A DNA stretch of 64,000 nt from Collinsella sp. GTDB taxonomy: Bacteria; Actinomycetota; Coriobacteriia; Coriobacteriales; Coriobacteriaceae. Position 1 is the first letter of the stretch. Each line of letters opens with the position of its first letter. Below the pieces are notes generated by a model that saw only the letters and a list, made by a program, of their open reading frames with translations, made no database searches and was not told the DNA's origin. The stretch is from contig JAGZEK010000006.1 of assembly GCA_018368345.1 (NCBI GenBank), forward strand, positions 52,271 to 116,270, in the 5' to 3' direction. This document shows positions 33,241 through 41,731 of this stretch, piece after piece. The position numbers were made by a program, and so were the translations under genes.

Positions 33241-33275
33241 TATACAGGGGGCGATGTTATTCGTGTACCGTGGAG

Positions 33276-35279
33276 TTAGACCAGGCGGGCGTTGATCGTC
33301 TTGGCGATCTCGGCGGCGTCGGTGGAACCCTTGACAGTGGCACGGAAATCCTCGTCCATGAGCGCCTCGGCGACCTTGGACAGGATCTTGAGGTGCGTAG
33401 TGCCGGCCTGGGCACCGGGGATGAGCAGGGCGATAGCCACGTTGACGGGAGCGCCGTCCATGGTGTCCCAACCGGTCACGCCGGACTCGTCCTTGACGAC
33501 GATGACGGCAGCCTCGGTAATGGCGTCGGACTTGGCATGCGGGATGGCGAAGCCCTCCATCATGCCCGTGGTGCCCTCGGCCTCGCGGGCCAGGAAGGCG
33601 TTCATCACGGCGTCGGCGTCGCTGGCGATACCGGCCTTGACGGCCTGGTTGGAAACGAAGCTCAGAGCCTCGTCACGAGAAGCGAAGTCCTCGGCGACAA
33701 AGACATTCTCGACCTTCACGAAGTCGGCAGCCTCGGTCTTGGGGGCCTCGACGGCAGCGGCCTTGGGGGCCTCAACGGGCTTGGTTGCAGGAGCGGCCTT
33801 CTGGTTCTTCTCGAAGTCGTACTTCTTGAAGGCCACGAACAGGATGCCACCGACAACAGCGCCGATGAGGATCGCGAGGACCCAAAGCGGACCGTTCTCG
33901 ACAACGGGCAGGACCAGGAAGCCACCGTGAGGCGCCGGATCGTGAACGTTGAACATAATGGTCAGGATCGAAGCGATAGAGGAACCGAGCATCATGATGG
34001 GCATGACGGGCCAGATGTTCTTGGTCATGAACGGAATGGCGCCCTCGGTGATGTGGGTGCAACCAAGGATGAGGTTGACGACACCGGCGTCGTGATCCTC
34101 CTGGCTGAAGTACTTCTTGCCGACAACGACGGCAAAGGTGGTGATCAGCGGCGGAACGATGCAGGCGGCGGAGACGGCAGCCATGAAGTTGGTGCCGAAG
34201 TTGTAGGTATCGGTGCCAACACCGGCGGCCAGAGCCTCGGTGAGCATAGCGGTACCGGTGACATAAGCAGCCTTGTTGACCGGGCCACCCATGTCAAAGG
34301 CGCACATGCAGCCGATAGCAAGACCCAGGACAACGGCGCCAGAGGCGGACAGGCCCTTGAGGAAGTCCATCATGGCGGTGTTGATGGCAGCCATGGGGCC
34401 GGAAATGCCGAGCATGACCAGGCCGACGATAGCCGTCGAGAACAGCGGGTACAGGAAGATAGCCTTGAGGCCGTCCAGGTTCTTGGGCAGACCGGCAAAG
34501 ACCTTCTCGAGCAGCAGGATGACATAACCGGCGAGGAAGCCGCCGACGATGCCGCCCAGGAAGCCGAAGCCCACGCCGGCGCCACCGGCGTCGATCATGC
34601 CGGTCTCGGCGTTAACAGGCAGGCCCTGGATGGCGATCATACCGGCAACGAAGCCGGGGACGAGCGCCGGGCGCTTGCCGATGGATTCGGCGATGTAGGC
34701 GGAAAGCACCGGAACCATAAGGTTCATGGCGATGCCGCCGATGATCTTGAGCATCGCAGCAAAGCTGTTGTAGTCAGACGCCGTCGAATCGAAGGACGTA
34801 ATGCCCCACAGGAACGAGACAGCGGTCAGAACACCACCAGCAACAACGAAGACCAGCATGTGGCTGACGCCGTTCATGAGGTGCTTGTAGATGATGTGGC
34901 CGATGGACTCCTTCTCCTCGACCTCATCCTCGATATCAGCAGCAGCTGCAACCGTGTCGTCACCCTTGGCGGCGAGCGCGCGGTCAATCAGCTTACCGGC
35001 GGCCTCAACGGACAGGGCCTTGGAAACACCAACGGAAACCATGGGCTTGCCGGCGAAACGCTCAGCCTGGACATCCTTGTCGGCTGCGACGACGACGGCC
35101 TTGGCACCAGCGATCTCACTCTTGGTGAGCTCGTTCTCGACACCGACCTGGCCATGAGTCTCAACCTTAATGGTCAGACCGCGCTCGGCAGCTGCCTTCT
35201 CCAGCGCCTCCTTAGCCATGAAGGTGTGCGCAATGCCGGTCGGGCAACCGGTCGCGGCGATGATGTCAAACTTAGCCAT
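33276..35279 (-). CDS. fruA: PTS fructose permease, IIB-IIC-IIA domains
   Basis: The 667-residue permease imports fructose as fructose 1-phosphate. Domain order is IIB (residues 1-~105, phosphocysteine in IAATGCPTGIAHTFMA), IIC (about 130-480, ten or so hydrophobic helices with CAFDMGGPVNKAAY and GCTHITEGAIPF), an Ala/Pro/Glu-rich linker, and IIA (about 520-667, phosphohistidine in EGFAIPHAKSDA). Standard fused FruA proteins often run IIA-IIB-IIC, so the IIA at the C-terminus is noted. ATG (MAKFDIIA) follows AAGGAGGG. The RpiR regulator is divergent. Confidence 0.94.
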   Translation of the reverse strand: MAKFDIIAATGCPTGIAHTFMAKEALEKAAAERGLTIKVETHGQVGVENELTKSEIAGAKAVVVAADKDVQAERFAGKPMVSVGVSKALSVEAAGKLIDRALAAKGDDTVAAAADIEDEVEEKESIGHIIYKHLMNGVSHMLVFVVAGGVLTAVSFLWGITSFDSTASDYNSFAAMLKIIGGIAMNLMVPVLSAYIAESIGKRPALVPGFVAGMIAIQGLPVNAETGMIDAGGAGVGFGFLGGIVGGFLAGYVILLLEKVFAGLPKNLDGLKAIFLYPLFSTAIVGLVMLGISGPMAAINTAMMDFLKGLSASGAVVLGLAIGCMCAFDMGGPVNKAAYVTGTAMLTEALAAGVGTDTYNFGTNFMAAVSAACIVPPLITTFAVVVGKKYFSQEDHDAGVVNLILGCTHITEGAIPFMTKNIWPVMPIMMLGSSIASILTIMFNVHDPAPHGGFLVLPVVENGPLWVLAILIGAVVGGILFVAFKKYDFEKNQKAAPATKPVEAPKAAAVEAPKTEAADFVKVENVFVAEDFASRDEALSFVSNQAVKAGIASDADAVMNAFLAREAEGTTGMMEGFAIPHAKSDAITEAAVIVVKDESGVTGWDTMDGAPVNVAIALLIPGAQAGTTHLKILSKVAEALMDEDFRATVKGSTDAAEIAKTINARLV

Positions 35280-35407
35280 GTGTCCCTCCTTCTTGAGTAC
35301 AGCGCCCGCGGGCGCTCCCCTACACGCGCTTCGATGCGCGTTTTTCCACAACTGAAAGATACCAACCTACCGTCCGCGTGAGAAGAGACAAGGTGCGATT
35401 CTCCGGT

Positions 35408-35444
35408 GAAAGGTTCTTTCATAACCGTAAACGGTAGGTGAAAG
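35408..35444. promoter_or_regulatory. Palindromic operator candidate between fruA and the RpiR gene
   Basis: The region contains CTTTCA...ACCGT-AA-ACGGT...TGAAAG, a quasi-palindrome centred at about 35430, and a GAAAG-GTT-CTTTC element just before it (35408-35420). It lies in the 272-base gap between two divergent genes, where an RpiR-type regulator would be expected to bind. A TATACT at 35498-35503 may be the -10 for the regulator. Confidence 0.5.
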
Positions 35445-35551
35445 TTTACCATCAACACTTGAAACGGCAAGGTGTATCTTGTAATTGAAAATCCCCCTAT
35501 ACTATGGCATTACAAAACGAGTCCGATTTTCATGCCAACCAGGAGCCATCC

Positions 35552-36409
35552 ATGACCGATAGTAGCAAGAGCGCACTTTCCCTCATTAGTACCCATCAGG
35601 GATACAGCGAGTCCGAGCAGCGCATTGTCGACTATATATTGGAGCACCAGTCCGAGGCGCCACGCCTCACGGCGGCTCAGCTCTCGCGCGCCGCTGCCAC
35701 GTCCGAAGCGACCGTTTCGCGCTTCTGCCGCAAGCTGGGCTTTGGTAGCTTCCGCAGCTTTCAGTTTTCGCTGGTGAGGGATTTGGAAAGCCAGCGCAAC
35801 GAGGGCCTGACCGACGAGGTCTCGCTCGACAATATGGAGCAGAGCCTCAAGAACATCCTGGCTGCCAAGGTGAGCGAGCTTAATGCGACCATCGACGGAA
35901 TCGACCACGATACGCTGGCGGCTGTTGTGCATGCCTTTAAGCATGCAGGGGTTATTGAGTTTGCAGCTGTGGGCAATACGAACGCGGTCGCGCTCGATGC
36001 GACGTTTAAGTTTTCGCAGCTGGGCCTGCGCTGCATGGCGAGCACCATTAGCGAGACATCAATCGGCTTTGCGCTCACGTTGCGCCTGGGTGACGTCATC
36101 GTGCTCATCTCAAACTCCGGCAAATCGCGCCGACTGAATCGCATGGCAAAAGCGGCTCGCAACTGCGGCGCAACCGTAGTCGTCATGAGCAGCGACAGCA
36201 AATCCCCGCTCGCGCGTCTGGCAGACTACACTTTTAATACCGTCAACCACGAAGCGCTGCTGACGACAGGCGACTTTGCGTTCTCCAAGATCAGCGCCAC
36301 GATGATCATCGAAGTCATCTACAACTTCCTGCTGCCCGAGATTGAAGACGCTCGCGAGCATATCAGCTACTACGAGGAGCTCATCCAGCCAGATAAGGTC
36401 GTTGAGTAA
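35552..36409 (+). CDS. RpiR-family sugar-responsive transcriptional regulator
   Basis: The 285-residue protein has an N-terminal RpiR helix-turn-helix (about residues 5-80), with LTAAQLSRAAATSEATVSRF as the recognition region, and a C-terminal SIS sugar-phosphate binding domain (about 115-260), with IEFAAVGNTNAVALDA and VIVLISNSGKSRRL. It is divergent from fruA, so fructose 1-phosphate or a related ester is a likely effector. The ATG at 35552 follows AGGAG. It is the only plus-strand gene of this PTS region. Confidence 0.9.
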   Translation: MTDSSKSALSLISTHQGYSESEQRIVDYILEHQSEAPRLTAAQLSRAAATSEATVSRFCRKLGFGSFRSFQFSLVRDLESQRNEGLTDEVSLDNMEQSLKNILAAKVSELNATIDGIDHDTLAAVVHAFKHAGVIEFAAVGNTNAVALDATFKFSQLGLRCMASTISETSIGFALTLRLGDVIVLISNSGKSRRLNRMAKAARNCGATVVVMSSDSKSPLARLADYTFNTVNHEALLTTGDFAFSKISATMIIEVIYNFLLPEIEDAREHISYYEELIQPDKVVE

Positions 36410-36416
36410 AAGCGTA

Positions 36417-36449
36417 GTGGGACAAAAATTTCAGTCTATTTTGTCCCAC
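36417..36449. terminator. Bidirectional hairpin between the RpiR gene and recN
   Basis: GTGGGACAAAA (36417-36427) and its exact reverse complement (36439-36449) enclose an 11-base loop between convergent genes. T-rich bases inside the stem may help termination on both strands. Confidence 0.6.
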
Positions 36450-36467
36450 CAACACCGCTGATACGAG

Positions 36468-38096
36468 CTAACCTCGAGCTTCTTCGAGCATCTGCTTTGC
36501 GTGGGCCAAGCTTGCCTCGGACTGATCGCCGCTCAACATGCGGGCGATCTCGGCGGTACGCGCTTCGCCGGCTACCTCGTCCAAATGCGTCTGGGGAACA
36601 TCGCCCGGTTCCTTACTGACAACATAATGTTTGTCGGCCATGACGGCGACCTGCGCCAAGTGGGTTACGACAATCACCTGATGCGTAGCGGCGAGATCTG
36701 CCAGCACGCCCGCGAGTGCACGCGCCGTGGAGCCACCGACACCAGCATCGACCTCGTCAAACACCAGCGTATCGACACCATCCGCGTTACCGAGGACAAC
36801 CTTGCTTGCCAGCATGACGCGGCTGAGCTCGCCGCCCGACGCAATGCGGCGCAGGGGACGTGGCGTCAAGCCGGCACCGCTGCGGTATAGCAGCTCGTAA
36901 CTCGAAGGACCAACGGGCGTCCACTCAGCACGGGGAAGATCGCGCGACTCCCAGACGAGCTCGGCACTACCCATCTCCAGGCGAGCCATCTGGCGGCCAA
37001 CCTCGTGACAGAAGCGCGGGGCAGCGGTGTTCCGCGCGCGCTTAAGTGCCTTAGCAGCAGCAAAAAGATCGCGTTCAGCGCTCCCGAGTGCCTCGCGAGC
37101 CTTCTTGATCTGCTCATCACCATCATCGACTAGAGACAGCAGCTCTTGTGAGCGATCGCGCATGGCAAAGACATCATCCATGGTGGGACCCCACTGACGC
37201 AGCAGGCCCTTGAGGTCGGAATACCGCTCGCGCATGCGAGCGAGCTCGCGCGGATCGAAGGCGACCCCATCGCGATAGGCGCGCAGCTCGTTGGCGCAAT
37301 CCTCAAGCGAGATGCAGGCATCCGAAAGCGCATCGGCAATGTCGCCCAGTTTGCGATCGACGGTAGCCATACGGGAAAGCTCTGCCACGGCGCTGTTCAC
37401 GGCATCGAGCGCTCCCCCTTCGGCGGCAAGCGATGCATGGGCATCGTTAGCCGTGGCAACCAGTACCTCGGCATGTTCGGAGCGCGGCAGCAGTTCCTCG
37501 AGTTCCTCATACTCGCCCGGCCTGGGCTCGACCTCGGCAATGCGCTCCAGGGCGAAGCGCGCCTCCTCGACGCGACTCCCCTGCGCACGCGAGACCTCCT
37601 CGACGCGACGGACCTCCTTGGCAGCCGCACGCGAGGCTTTAAAGCAAGCACGGTAGTGCTCGAGCGCCTCGAGTGCCGGGCGCCCAGCCCAGGCATCAAC
37701 CATGGCAACATGGTGCGCCGGGTCGAGCAAGCGCTGATGCTCATGCTGTCCGCACAGATCCATCATCACGCCGACGCGCTCCGAAAGCTCGCGCACACTG
37801 GCGATGCGGCCGTCAATCTTCACGCGGCTGCGGCCCTCGGCAGAAAGGCTGCGCTGAACCGTGAAGCCCTCCGTGTCGTGCGGGCCGTCAAACAGGCGTG
37901 CCTCAACGCTCGCCAGCGCCTCGCCCTCGCGCACCGTCGACGAATCCGCACGCTCGCCCAAAATAAGCTTGAGGGCCGAGAGCAGCGCGGTCTTACCGGC
38001 GCCGGTTTCTCCAGTCAGAACCGTTAGGCCCGCGCTCGGAACCAACGTCGCCTCGCGAATGAGTGCAATGTTGGAAACCTGCAGCTCATCGATCAT
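36468..38096 (-). CDS. recN: DNA repair protein RecN
   Basis: RecN is an SMC-like ATPase for double-strand break repair. The 542-residue protein begins MIDELQVSNIALIREA with the Walker A TGETGAGKTALLSALKL at about residues 29-45, has a long coiled-coil middle, and a C-terminal signature ASGGELSRVMLASKVVL followed by Walker B LVFDEVDAGVGG. Length is near the usual 550. It overlaps nadK by 11 bases, an arrangement found in many bacteria. Confidence 0.95.
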   Translation of the reverse strand: MIDELQVSNIALIREATLVPSAGLTVLTGETGAGKTALLSALKLILGERADSSTVREGEALASVEARLFDGPHDTEGFTVQRSLSAEGRSRVKIDGRIASVRELSERVGVMMDLCGQHEHQRLLDPAHHVAMVDAWAGRPALEALEHYRACFKASRAAAKEVRRVEEVSRAQGSRVEEARFALERIAEVEPRPGEYEELEELLPRSEHAEVLVATANDAHASLAAEGGALDAVNSAVAELSRMATVDRKLGDIADALSDACISLEDCANELRAYRDGVAFDPRELARMRERYSDLKGLLRQWGPTMDDVFAMRDRSQELLSLVDDGDEQIKKAREALGSAERDLFAAAKALKRARNTAAPRFCHEVGRQMARLEMGSAELVWESRDLPRAEWTPVGPSSYELLYRSGAGLTPRPLRRIASGGELSRVMLASKVVLGNADGVDTLVFDEVDAGVGGSTARALAGVLADLAATHQVIVVTHLAQVAVMADKHYVVSKEPGDVPQTHLDEVAGEARTAEIARMLSGDQSEASLAHAKQMLEEARG

Positions 38097-38946
38097 GACG
38101 CACTCCGTAGAATACGCGGCTCACCGAGTTGTAAAAACTCTCGGGGCCGTAGTCGAGCAGCAGCACATCGCCTGGGCCTCGGCGCACGGCCACGCTCTCG
38201 ACCGTGCCGTCGCAGGTAATAAACTGTCCATCGATAGCGATCGCCGGAACGCTCGGGCGATCATCGGACATAAAGATTTCGACGACATCACTCGGCGAAG
38301 TCAAGAAGGCACGGGCCTGAATGGTGTGCGGCGCAATGGGTACGCAGACCATACCCGTATAGTCGGGGCTCACAATGGGGCCACCGGCACTGAGCGCGTA
38401 CCCCGTAGAACCAGTCGCCGTGGACACGACCACGCCGTCGCCACGCAGTCGATCGATATGGTGGCCCGACACCGTGATGTCGAACTCAACCATATCGGAC
38501 AGGGGGCCGCGCGTGAGCGCCATGTCGTTGAGGGCGAACGTGCGCACGACATCCTTCGTGCCATCGTCGCGCACGGACACGATATCCGCGGCGATGGTGG
38601 CGCGACGGCTCACGTGCAGCTCGCCGGAAAGGGCGTCGCTCACGACCTGCAGAATGTCGCGCTCCTCGGGGCTCGCAGCAGTTAAAAAGCCCAGGTGACC
38701 ATAGGAAAGACCGAGGATAGGAATCTCGCGATGGTTGAGGATGCGGGCAGCGCGCAGCAACGTACCGTCGCCGCCGAGCGTAATGACCAGATCGGAGCCG
38801 TCAATATCAGGCGTGCTTTGAATCTTCGATCGCTGGTCGGCAGCCCATGCGACCTCATAGCCCTGGCGCGTCAGCCAAAGCTCGAGCATCAGGCCGCTCT
38901 CGACCGCCTCTTGCTTGTAGTAATTGGGAACCAGAAAGACCTTCAT
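38086..38946 (-). CDS. nadK: NAD kinase
   Basis: The 286-residue enzyme phosphorylates NAD to NADP. The ATP site GGDGTLLRAAR is at about residues 56-66, with GHLGFL shortly after, DVVVSTATGSTGYALSAGGP-type loop (GDGVVVSTATGSTGYALSAG) in the centre, and the C-terminal AIDGQ. The start ATG overlaps nothing upstream except four bases with tlyA. Length fits the family. Confidence 0.95.
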   Translation of the reverse strand: MKVFLVPNYYKQEAVESGLMLELWLTRQGYEVAWAADQRSKIQSTPDIDGSDLVITLGGDGTLLRAARILNHREIPILGLSYGHLGFLTAASPEERDILQVVSDALSGELHVSRRATIAADIVSVRDDGTKDVVRTFALNDMALTRGPLSDMVEFDITVSGHHIDRLRGDGVVVSTATGSTGYALSAGGPIVSPDYTGMVCVPIAPHTIQARAFLTSPSDVVEIFMSDDRPSVPAIAIDGQFITCDGTVESVAVRRGPGDVLLLDYGPESFYNSVSRVFYGVRHDR

Positions 38947-39746
38947 AGCGTTGCAGCTTTCTCGCTCAAAACCGATACCTGGGATTGCAGCTCATCGTCG
39001 GTACGTTCACCGGGGGCAAATCTCGTGCCGTACAGGAAAAACTCAACGTTGCCCTTGGCTCCATGAATGGGTGACACGCACACATCGACCGGGAACAGCC
39101 CCTTGGCAGCAAAGAGTTCAACTGCCGCAACGAGTGTATCGCGGCGCACGGCGGGATCGGTCACAATGCCGCCCTCACCCACCAGCGCCGCCGGAGCCTC
39201 AAACTGCGGCTTTACAAGCGTGCAGAATGCACCCGTAGGCGCCAGGCACGCCAGCACCGCATCGATAATGTTCGCGATGCTGGTAAACGAGACATCACAC
39301 ACAGCCAGGTCGATGGCGCCGGCATAGCCAAGCTCAGGCAGCTGCGTCACGTTTGTGCGCTCATGCAGCGTCACGCGATCGTCCTGACGTAACGACCAAT
39401 CGAACTGGGCGCGACCAACGTCCACCGAGACAACGGTCGCAGCTCCGCGCTTGAGCAGGCAATCGGTAAAGCCGCCGGTAGAGCAGCCCACATCCAGACA
39501 GGCAAGGCCCGTCGGATTGATACCAAACGTATCAAGCGCGCCTTCGAGCTTAAGACCGCCGCGGCCAACATAGGGAATGCGCCCCTTCACGTGCAACGGC
39601 AGGCCCGGGGTCACCTTAAGGCCCGGCGAAGTCAAGCGCTCGCCGCCACTCGAGACCAAGCCAGCCATAAGAGTGCGAAGGGCATCCGCGCGATCGACGC
39701 AGATGCCCTGTGAAATCAGTTCGTCATCAAGACGCACGCGTTTCAT
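38943..39746 (-). CDS. tlyA: TlyA-family rRNA 2'-O-methyltransferase
   Basis: TlyA methylates 16S and/or 23S rRNA and is often annotated as haemolysin A. The protein of about 267 residues has an N-terminal S4 RNA-binding domain (MKRVRLDDELISQGICVDRA onward), GRGGLKLEGALDTF, then an FtsJ-like methyltransferase with CLDVGCSTGGFTDCLL as SAM motif I and DLAVCDVSF. The ATG at 39746 gives the family N-terminus; an ATG three codons upstream (39755) is possible. Cotranscribed with nadK and recN. Confidence 0.92.
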   Translation of the reverse strand: MKRVRLDDELISQGICVDRADALRTLMAGLVSSGGERLTSPGLKVTPGLPLHVKGRIPYVGRGGLKLEGALDTFGINPTGLACLDVGCSTGGFTDCLLKRGAATVVSVDVGRAQFDWSLRQDDRVTLHERTNVTQLPELGYAGAIDLAVCDVSFTSIANIIDAVLACLAPTGAFCTLVKPQFEAPAALVGEGGIVTDPAVRRDTLVAAVELFAAKGLFPVDVCVSPIHGAKGNVEFFLYGTRFAPGERTDDELQSQVSVLSEKAATL

Positions 39747-39781
39747 GAATGCCATCAACCATTCGTATCCGGAGATGCGGC

Positions 39782-40021
39782 CTAGCTATCCTGGGATTCG
39801 TTTGCCGCATCCTCATCGTATTCCTGCTCGAGCTTGTCGGCCTCACGCGGCGTCAGCTCAAACTTGTCGACCATGTCGACCGCACGGGAGCCCAGCTCAA
39901 TCGCCTCGTCAAACAGATCGAGCGAACGCTCCAAGGACGTATCCTTAGAGCGAACGGTAGCTATGATCTGGTCCAAGCGGTCCGAAATCTCGTCGAAGTT
40001 GCGGACGGAACCCTCTGGCAT
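39782..40021 (-). CDS. xseB: Exodeoxyribonuclease VII small subunit
   Basis: A 79-residue helical protein with the XseB pattern: NFDEISDRLDQIIATV, then SLERSLDLFDEAIELGSRA, as two heptad-like helices. It helps XseA degrade single-stranded DNA. The tail is acidic. The large subunit xseA is usually next door but is not in this window. Confidence 0.88.
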   Translation of the reverse strand: MPEGSVRNFDEISDRLDQIIATVRSKDTSLERSLDLFDEAIELGSRAVDMVDKFELTPREADKLEQEYDEDAANESQDS

Positions 40022-40023
40022 GG

Positions 40024-40617
40024 CTACTCCTCGACGGTACCGGTCTCGGCCTCGGCGACCTCAGCAGCGTCCACATCCTCGGACAGCACGCCAGCCTCGG
40101 CCTGGGCAACCGCAACCTTTGCGGCAGCCTCGGCAGCCTGTGCCTCCTCGCGAGCGCGATCTTCGGCCAGCAGCTCCTGGTATAGGTCCTCGCCCGGCAG
40201 CTCCTCGCTGCGAGCGATCTTACCCAGCACGCCGTTGACGAACGACGCGGACTGGTCGGTGCCATAGGCCTTGGCAAGCTCGACGGCCTCGTTGATCACG
40301 ATGGCGTCAGAGACCTCCTCGTCGGTGAGGAAACGCATCTCGTAAACGGCGATACGCAGCAGGTTGCGGTCGGCGCCGGGCATGCGCATAAGATCCCAGT
40401 TCTTGGCAACAGAGCGCAGAGCACAGTCGATGCGGTCGATATGCTCATAGGCACCGCGGCACAGCTCCAGCGCATAGGGGTCGAGGGGACCCTTCGAGAT
40501 CAGGAAATCACCCTCGAGGACGCGCTCGAGCGGGCTGTCCGTGGCCTCGGCCTGGAACAGAAGCTGAAGCGCCTGACTGCGGGCAAGAGTACGCCCGCGA
40601 TAAACCTTAAGGCTCAA
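40024..40617 (-). CDS. nusB: Transcription antitermination protein NusB
   Basis: NusB binds boxA RNA with NusE in rRNA antitermination. The domain is at residues ~8-150: RTLARSQALQLLFQAE at the N-terminus, MRMPGADRNLLRIAVYEM in the middle, and the conserved AIVINEAVELAKAYG then ASFVNGVLGKIA. The last ~45 residues are an Ala/Glu-rich acidic extension not usual in the family, making 197 residues against about 140. It sits between a Gls24 gene and xseB. Confidence 0.93.
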   Translation of the reverse strand: MSLKVYRGRTLARSQALQLLFQAEATDSPLERVLEGDFLISKGPLDPYALELCRGAYEHIDRIDCALRSVAKNWDLMRMPGADRNLLRIAVYEMRFLTDEEVSDAIVINEAVELAKAYGTDQSASFVNGVLGKIARSEELPGEDLYQELLAEDRAREEAQAAEAAAKVAVAQAEAGVLSEDVDAAEVAEAETGTVEE

Positions 40618-40620
40618 AGG

Positions 40621-40983
40621 TTACTCCTTGGGGAAAACGAGGCCGTCGATGCAAACGTCAACGCGCTCGACCTCAACGCCAACCTGGGCATCGATGGCGG
40701 CGACCACTGCGGCGCGAACGGCCTCGGCGAGTTTCTTGAACGGATAGCCAAAGAACACCACGACACGCACAGTGAGTGCGAGCTTGTCGCCGACGACCTC
40801 GGCCTCGACCGCCGGCTCGGAAGCGGGGGCCTTGGACGAGAGCATCATTGAGACAAGGTTGGTGGCAAGGTCCTTGACGCCAACGGAGGCGATGCCCTCG
40901 ACATCGGACACGGCGCGCGAGACGATGGCGGTCAGAACATCGGGCGAAATGCCGATGCCGTCAATCTTGATTTCCTGGGGCAT
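40621..40983 (-). CDS. Asp23/Gls24 family envelope stress protein
   Basis: A 120-residue Asp23/Gls24 (formerly DUF322) protein. It has the pattern ISPDVLTAIVSRAVSDVEGI at the N-terminus, LALTVRVVVFFGYPFKKLAEAVRAAV in the middle, and VERVDVCIDGLVF at the end. It is conserved between efp and nusB in many Gram-positive genomes. The exact role is unsettled; related proteins support envelope homeostasis. Confidence 0.9.
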   Translation of the reverse strand: MPQEIKIDGIGISPDVLTAIVSRAVSDVEGIASVGVKDLATNLVSMMLSSKAPASEPAVEAEVVGDKLALTVRVVVFFGYPFKKLAEAVRAAVVAAIDAQVGVEVERVDVCIDGLVFPKE

Positions 40984-41007
40984 GAATCCTCCTAGAAGAG
41001 TTGGTTG

Positions 41008-41571
41008 CTAGACGCGGGAGACGAACTTGCCGTCGCGGGTGTCAACCTTGATGACCTCGCCCTCATTGAGGTACATGGGGACCTGGATAACAGCGCCGGT
41101 GTCGATCGTGGCCGGCTTGGTGGAACCCTGGACGGTGTCGCCCTTAAAGCCCGGGTCGGTCTGGACGATAGTGGTCTCGATGAACATCGGCGGGGTCACG
41201 CCCATGAGCTCATCGTCGGCGAAGAGCAGCTGGCAGACGTCGTTCTCGCGCAGCCACTTGGAGTTCTCGCCCACCATGTCCTCGGGAACGGGAACCTGCT
41301 CATAGGACTCGTTGTCCATGAAGATGTAGTCGGCACCATCGTTGTAGAGGTACTGGAACTCACGGGTGGTGAGCATGACGCTCTCGAACTTGGTGCCGGC
41401 GTTGCAGGTGTTCTCGACGACGCGGCCGCTCTTGATGTCGCGGGTCTTGTAGCGCACAAACGCGCCGCCCTTGCCCGGCTTGACATGCTGGAACTCGACG
41501 ATGGTGTAGACCTTGTCCTTGATGCGGAGACCGAGGCCGTTCTTGAAGTCGGCGGTAGAAATGGTAGGCAT
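41008..41571 (-). CDS. efp: Translation elongation factor P
   Basis: EF-P relieves ribosome stalling at proline runs. The 187-residue protein has the three expected beta domains; the loop that reaches the peptidyl-transfer centre is KPGKGGAFVRYK with a lysine at about position 34. ADYIFMDNESYEQVPVP and the C-terminal GEVIKVDTRDGKFVSRV are family signatures. ATG (MPTISTADF) at 41571 was chosen by the conserved N-terminus. Confidence 0.96.
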   Translation of the reverse strand: MPTISTADFKNGLGLRIKDKVYTIVEFQHVKPGKGGAFVRYKTRDIKSGRVVENTCNAGTKFESVMLTTREFQYLYNDGADYIFMDNESYEQVPVPEDMVGENSKWLRENDVCQLLFADDELMGVTPPMFIETTIVQTDPGFKGDTVQGSTKPATIDTGAVIQVPMYLNEGEVIKVDTRDGKFVSRV

Positions 41572-41664
41572 AGCGACCTTTCTTGTTATGGGCAGAACGC
41601 ACAAGCGTCCAAATTACATACGTTAGAAATTATACACTTGCAGACGGCGCCTGCAGCGAGCGCA

Positions 41665-41708
41665 TAAAAAGAGAACGCGGGGCGTCCGAATCGATCCGGA
41701 CGCCCCGC
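41665..41708 (-). terminator. Rho-independent terminator after the Xaa-Pro peptidase gene
   Basis: GCGGGGCGTCCG and CGGACGCCCCGC (41677-41688, 41697-41708) form a perfect 12-base stem on the minus strand, followed after a few bases by TTTTT. It separates the peptidase gene from efp. Confidence 0.88.
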
Positions 41709-41731
41709 CCCAAACTATCTACCGAAGTAGA

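Larger units (their letters stand above)
32753..33275. other. Intergenic region with palindromes between ptsH and fruA
   Basis: No credible gene is seen in these 523 bases. They hold the ptsH leader (32753-32890), a large nested palindrome (32891-33018), the second copy of the 70-bp palindromic repeat (33126-33190) and the fruA terminator (33205-33240). Short open frames across it lack ribosome sites and overlap the palindromes. Confidence 0.7.

Noticed and set aside
33270..35381. A 703-residue plus-strand frame opposite fruA
   Set aside because: It is rich in Asp, Gly and His, matches no family and mirrors the fruA codons, so it is a shadow frame.
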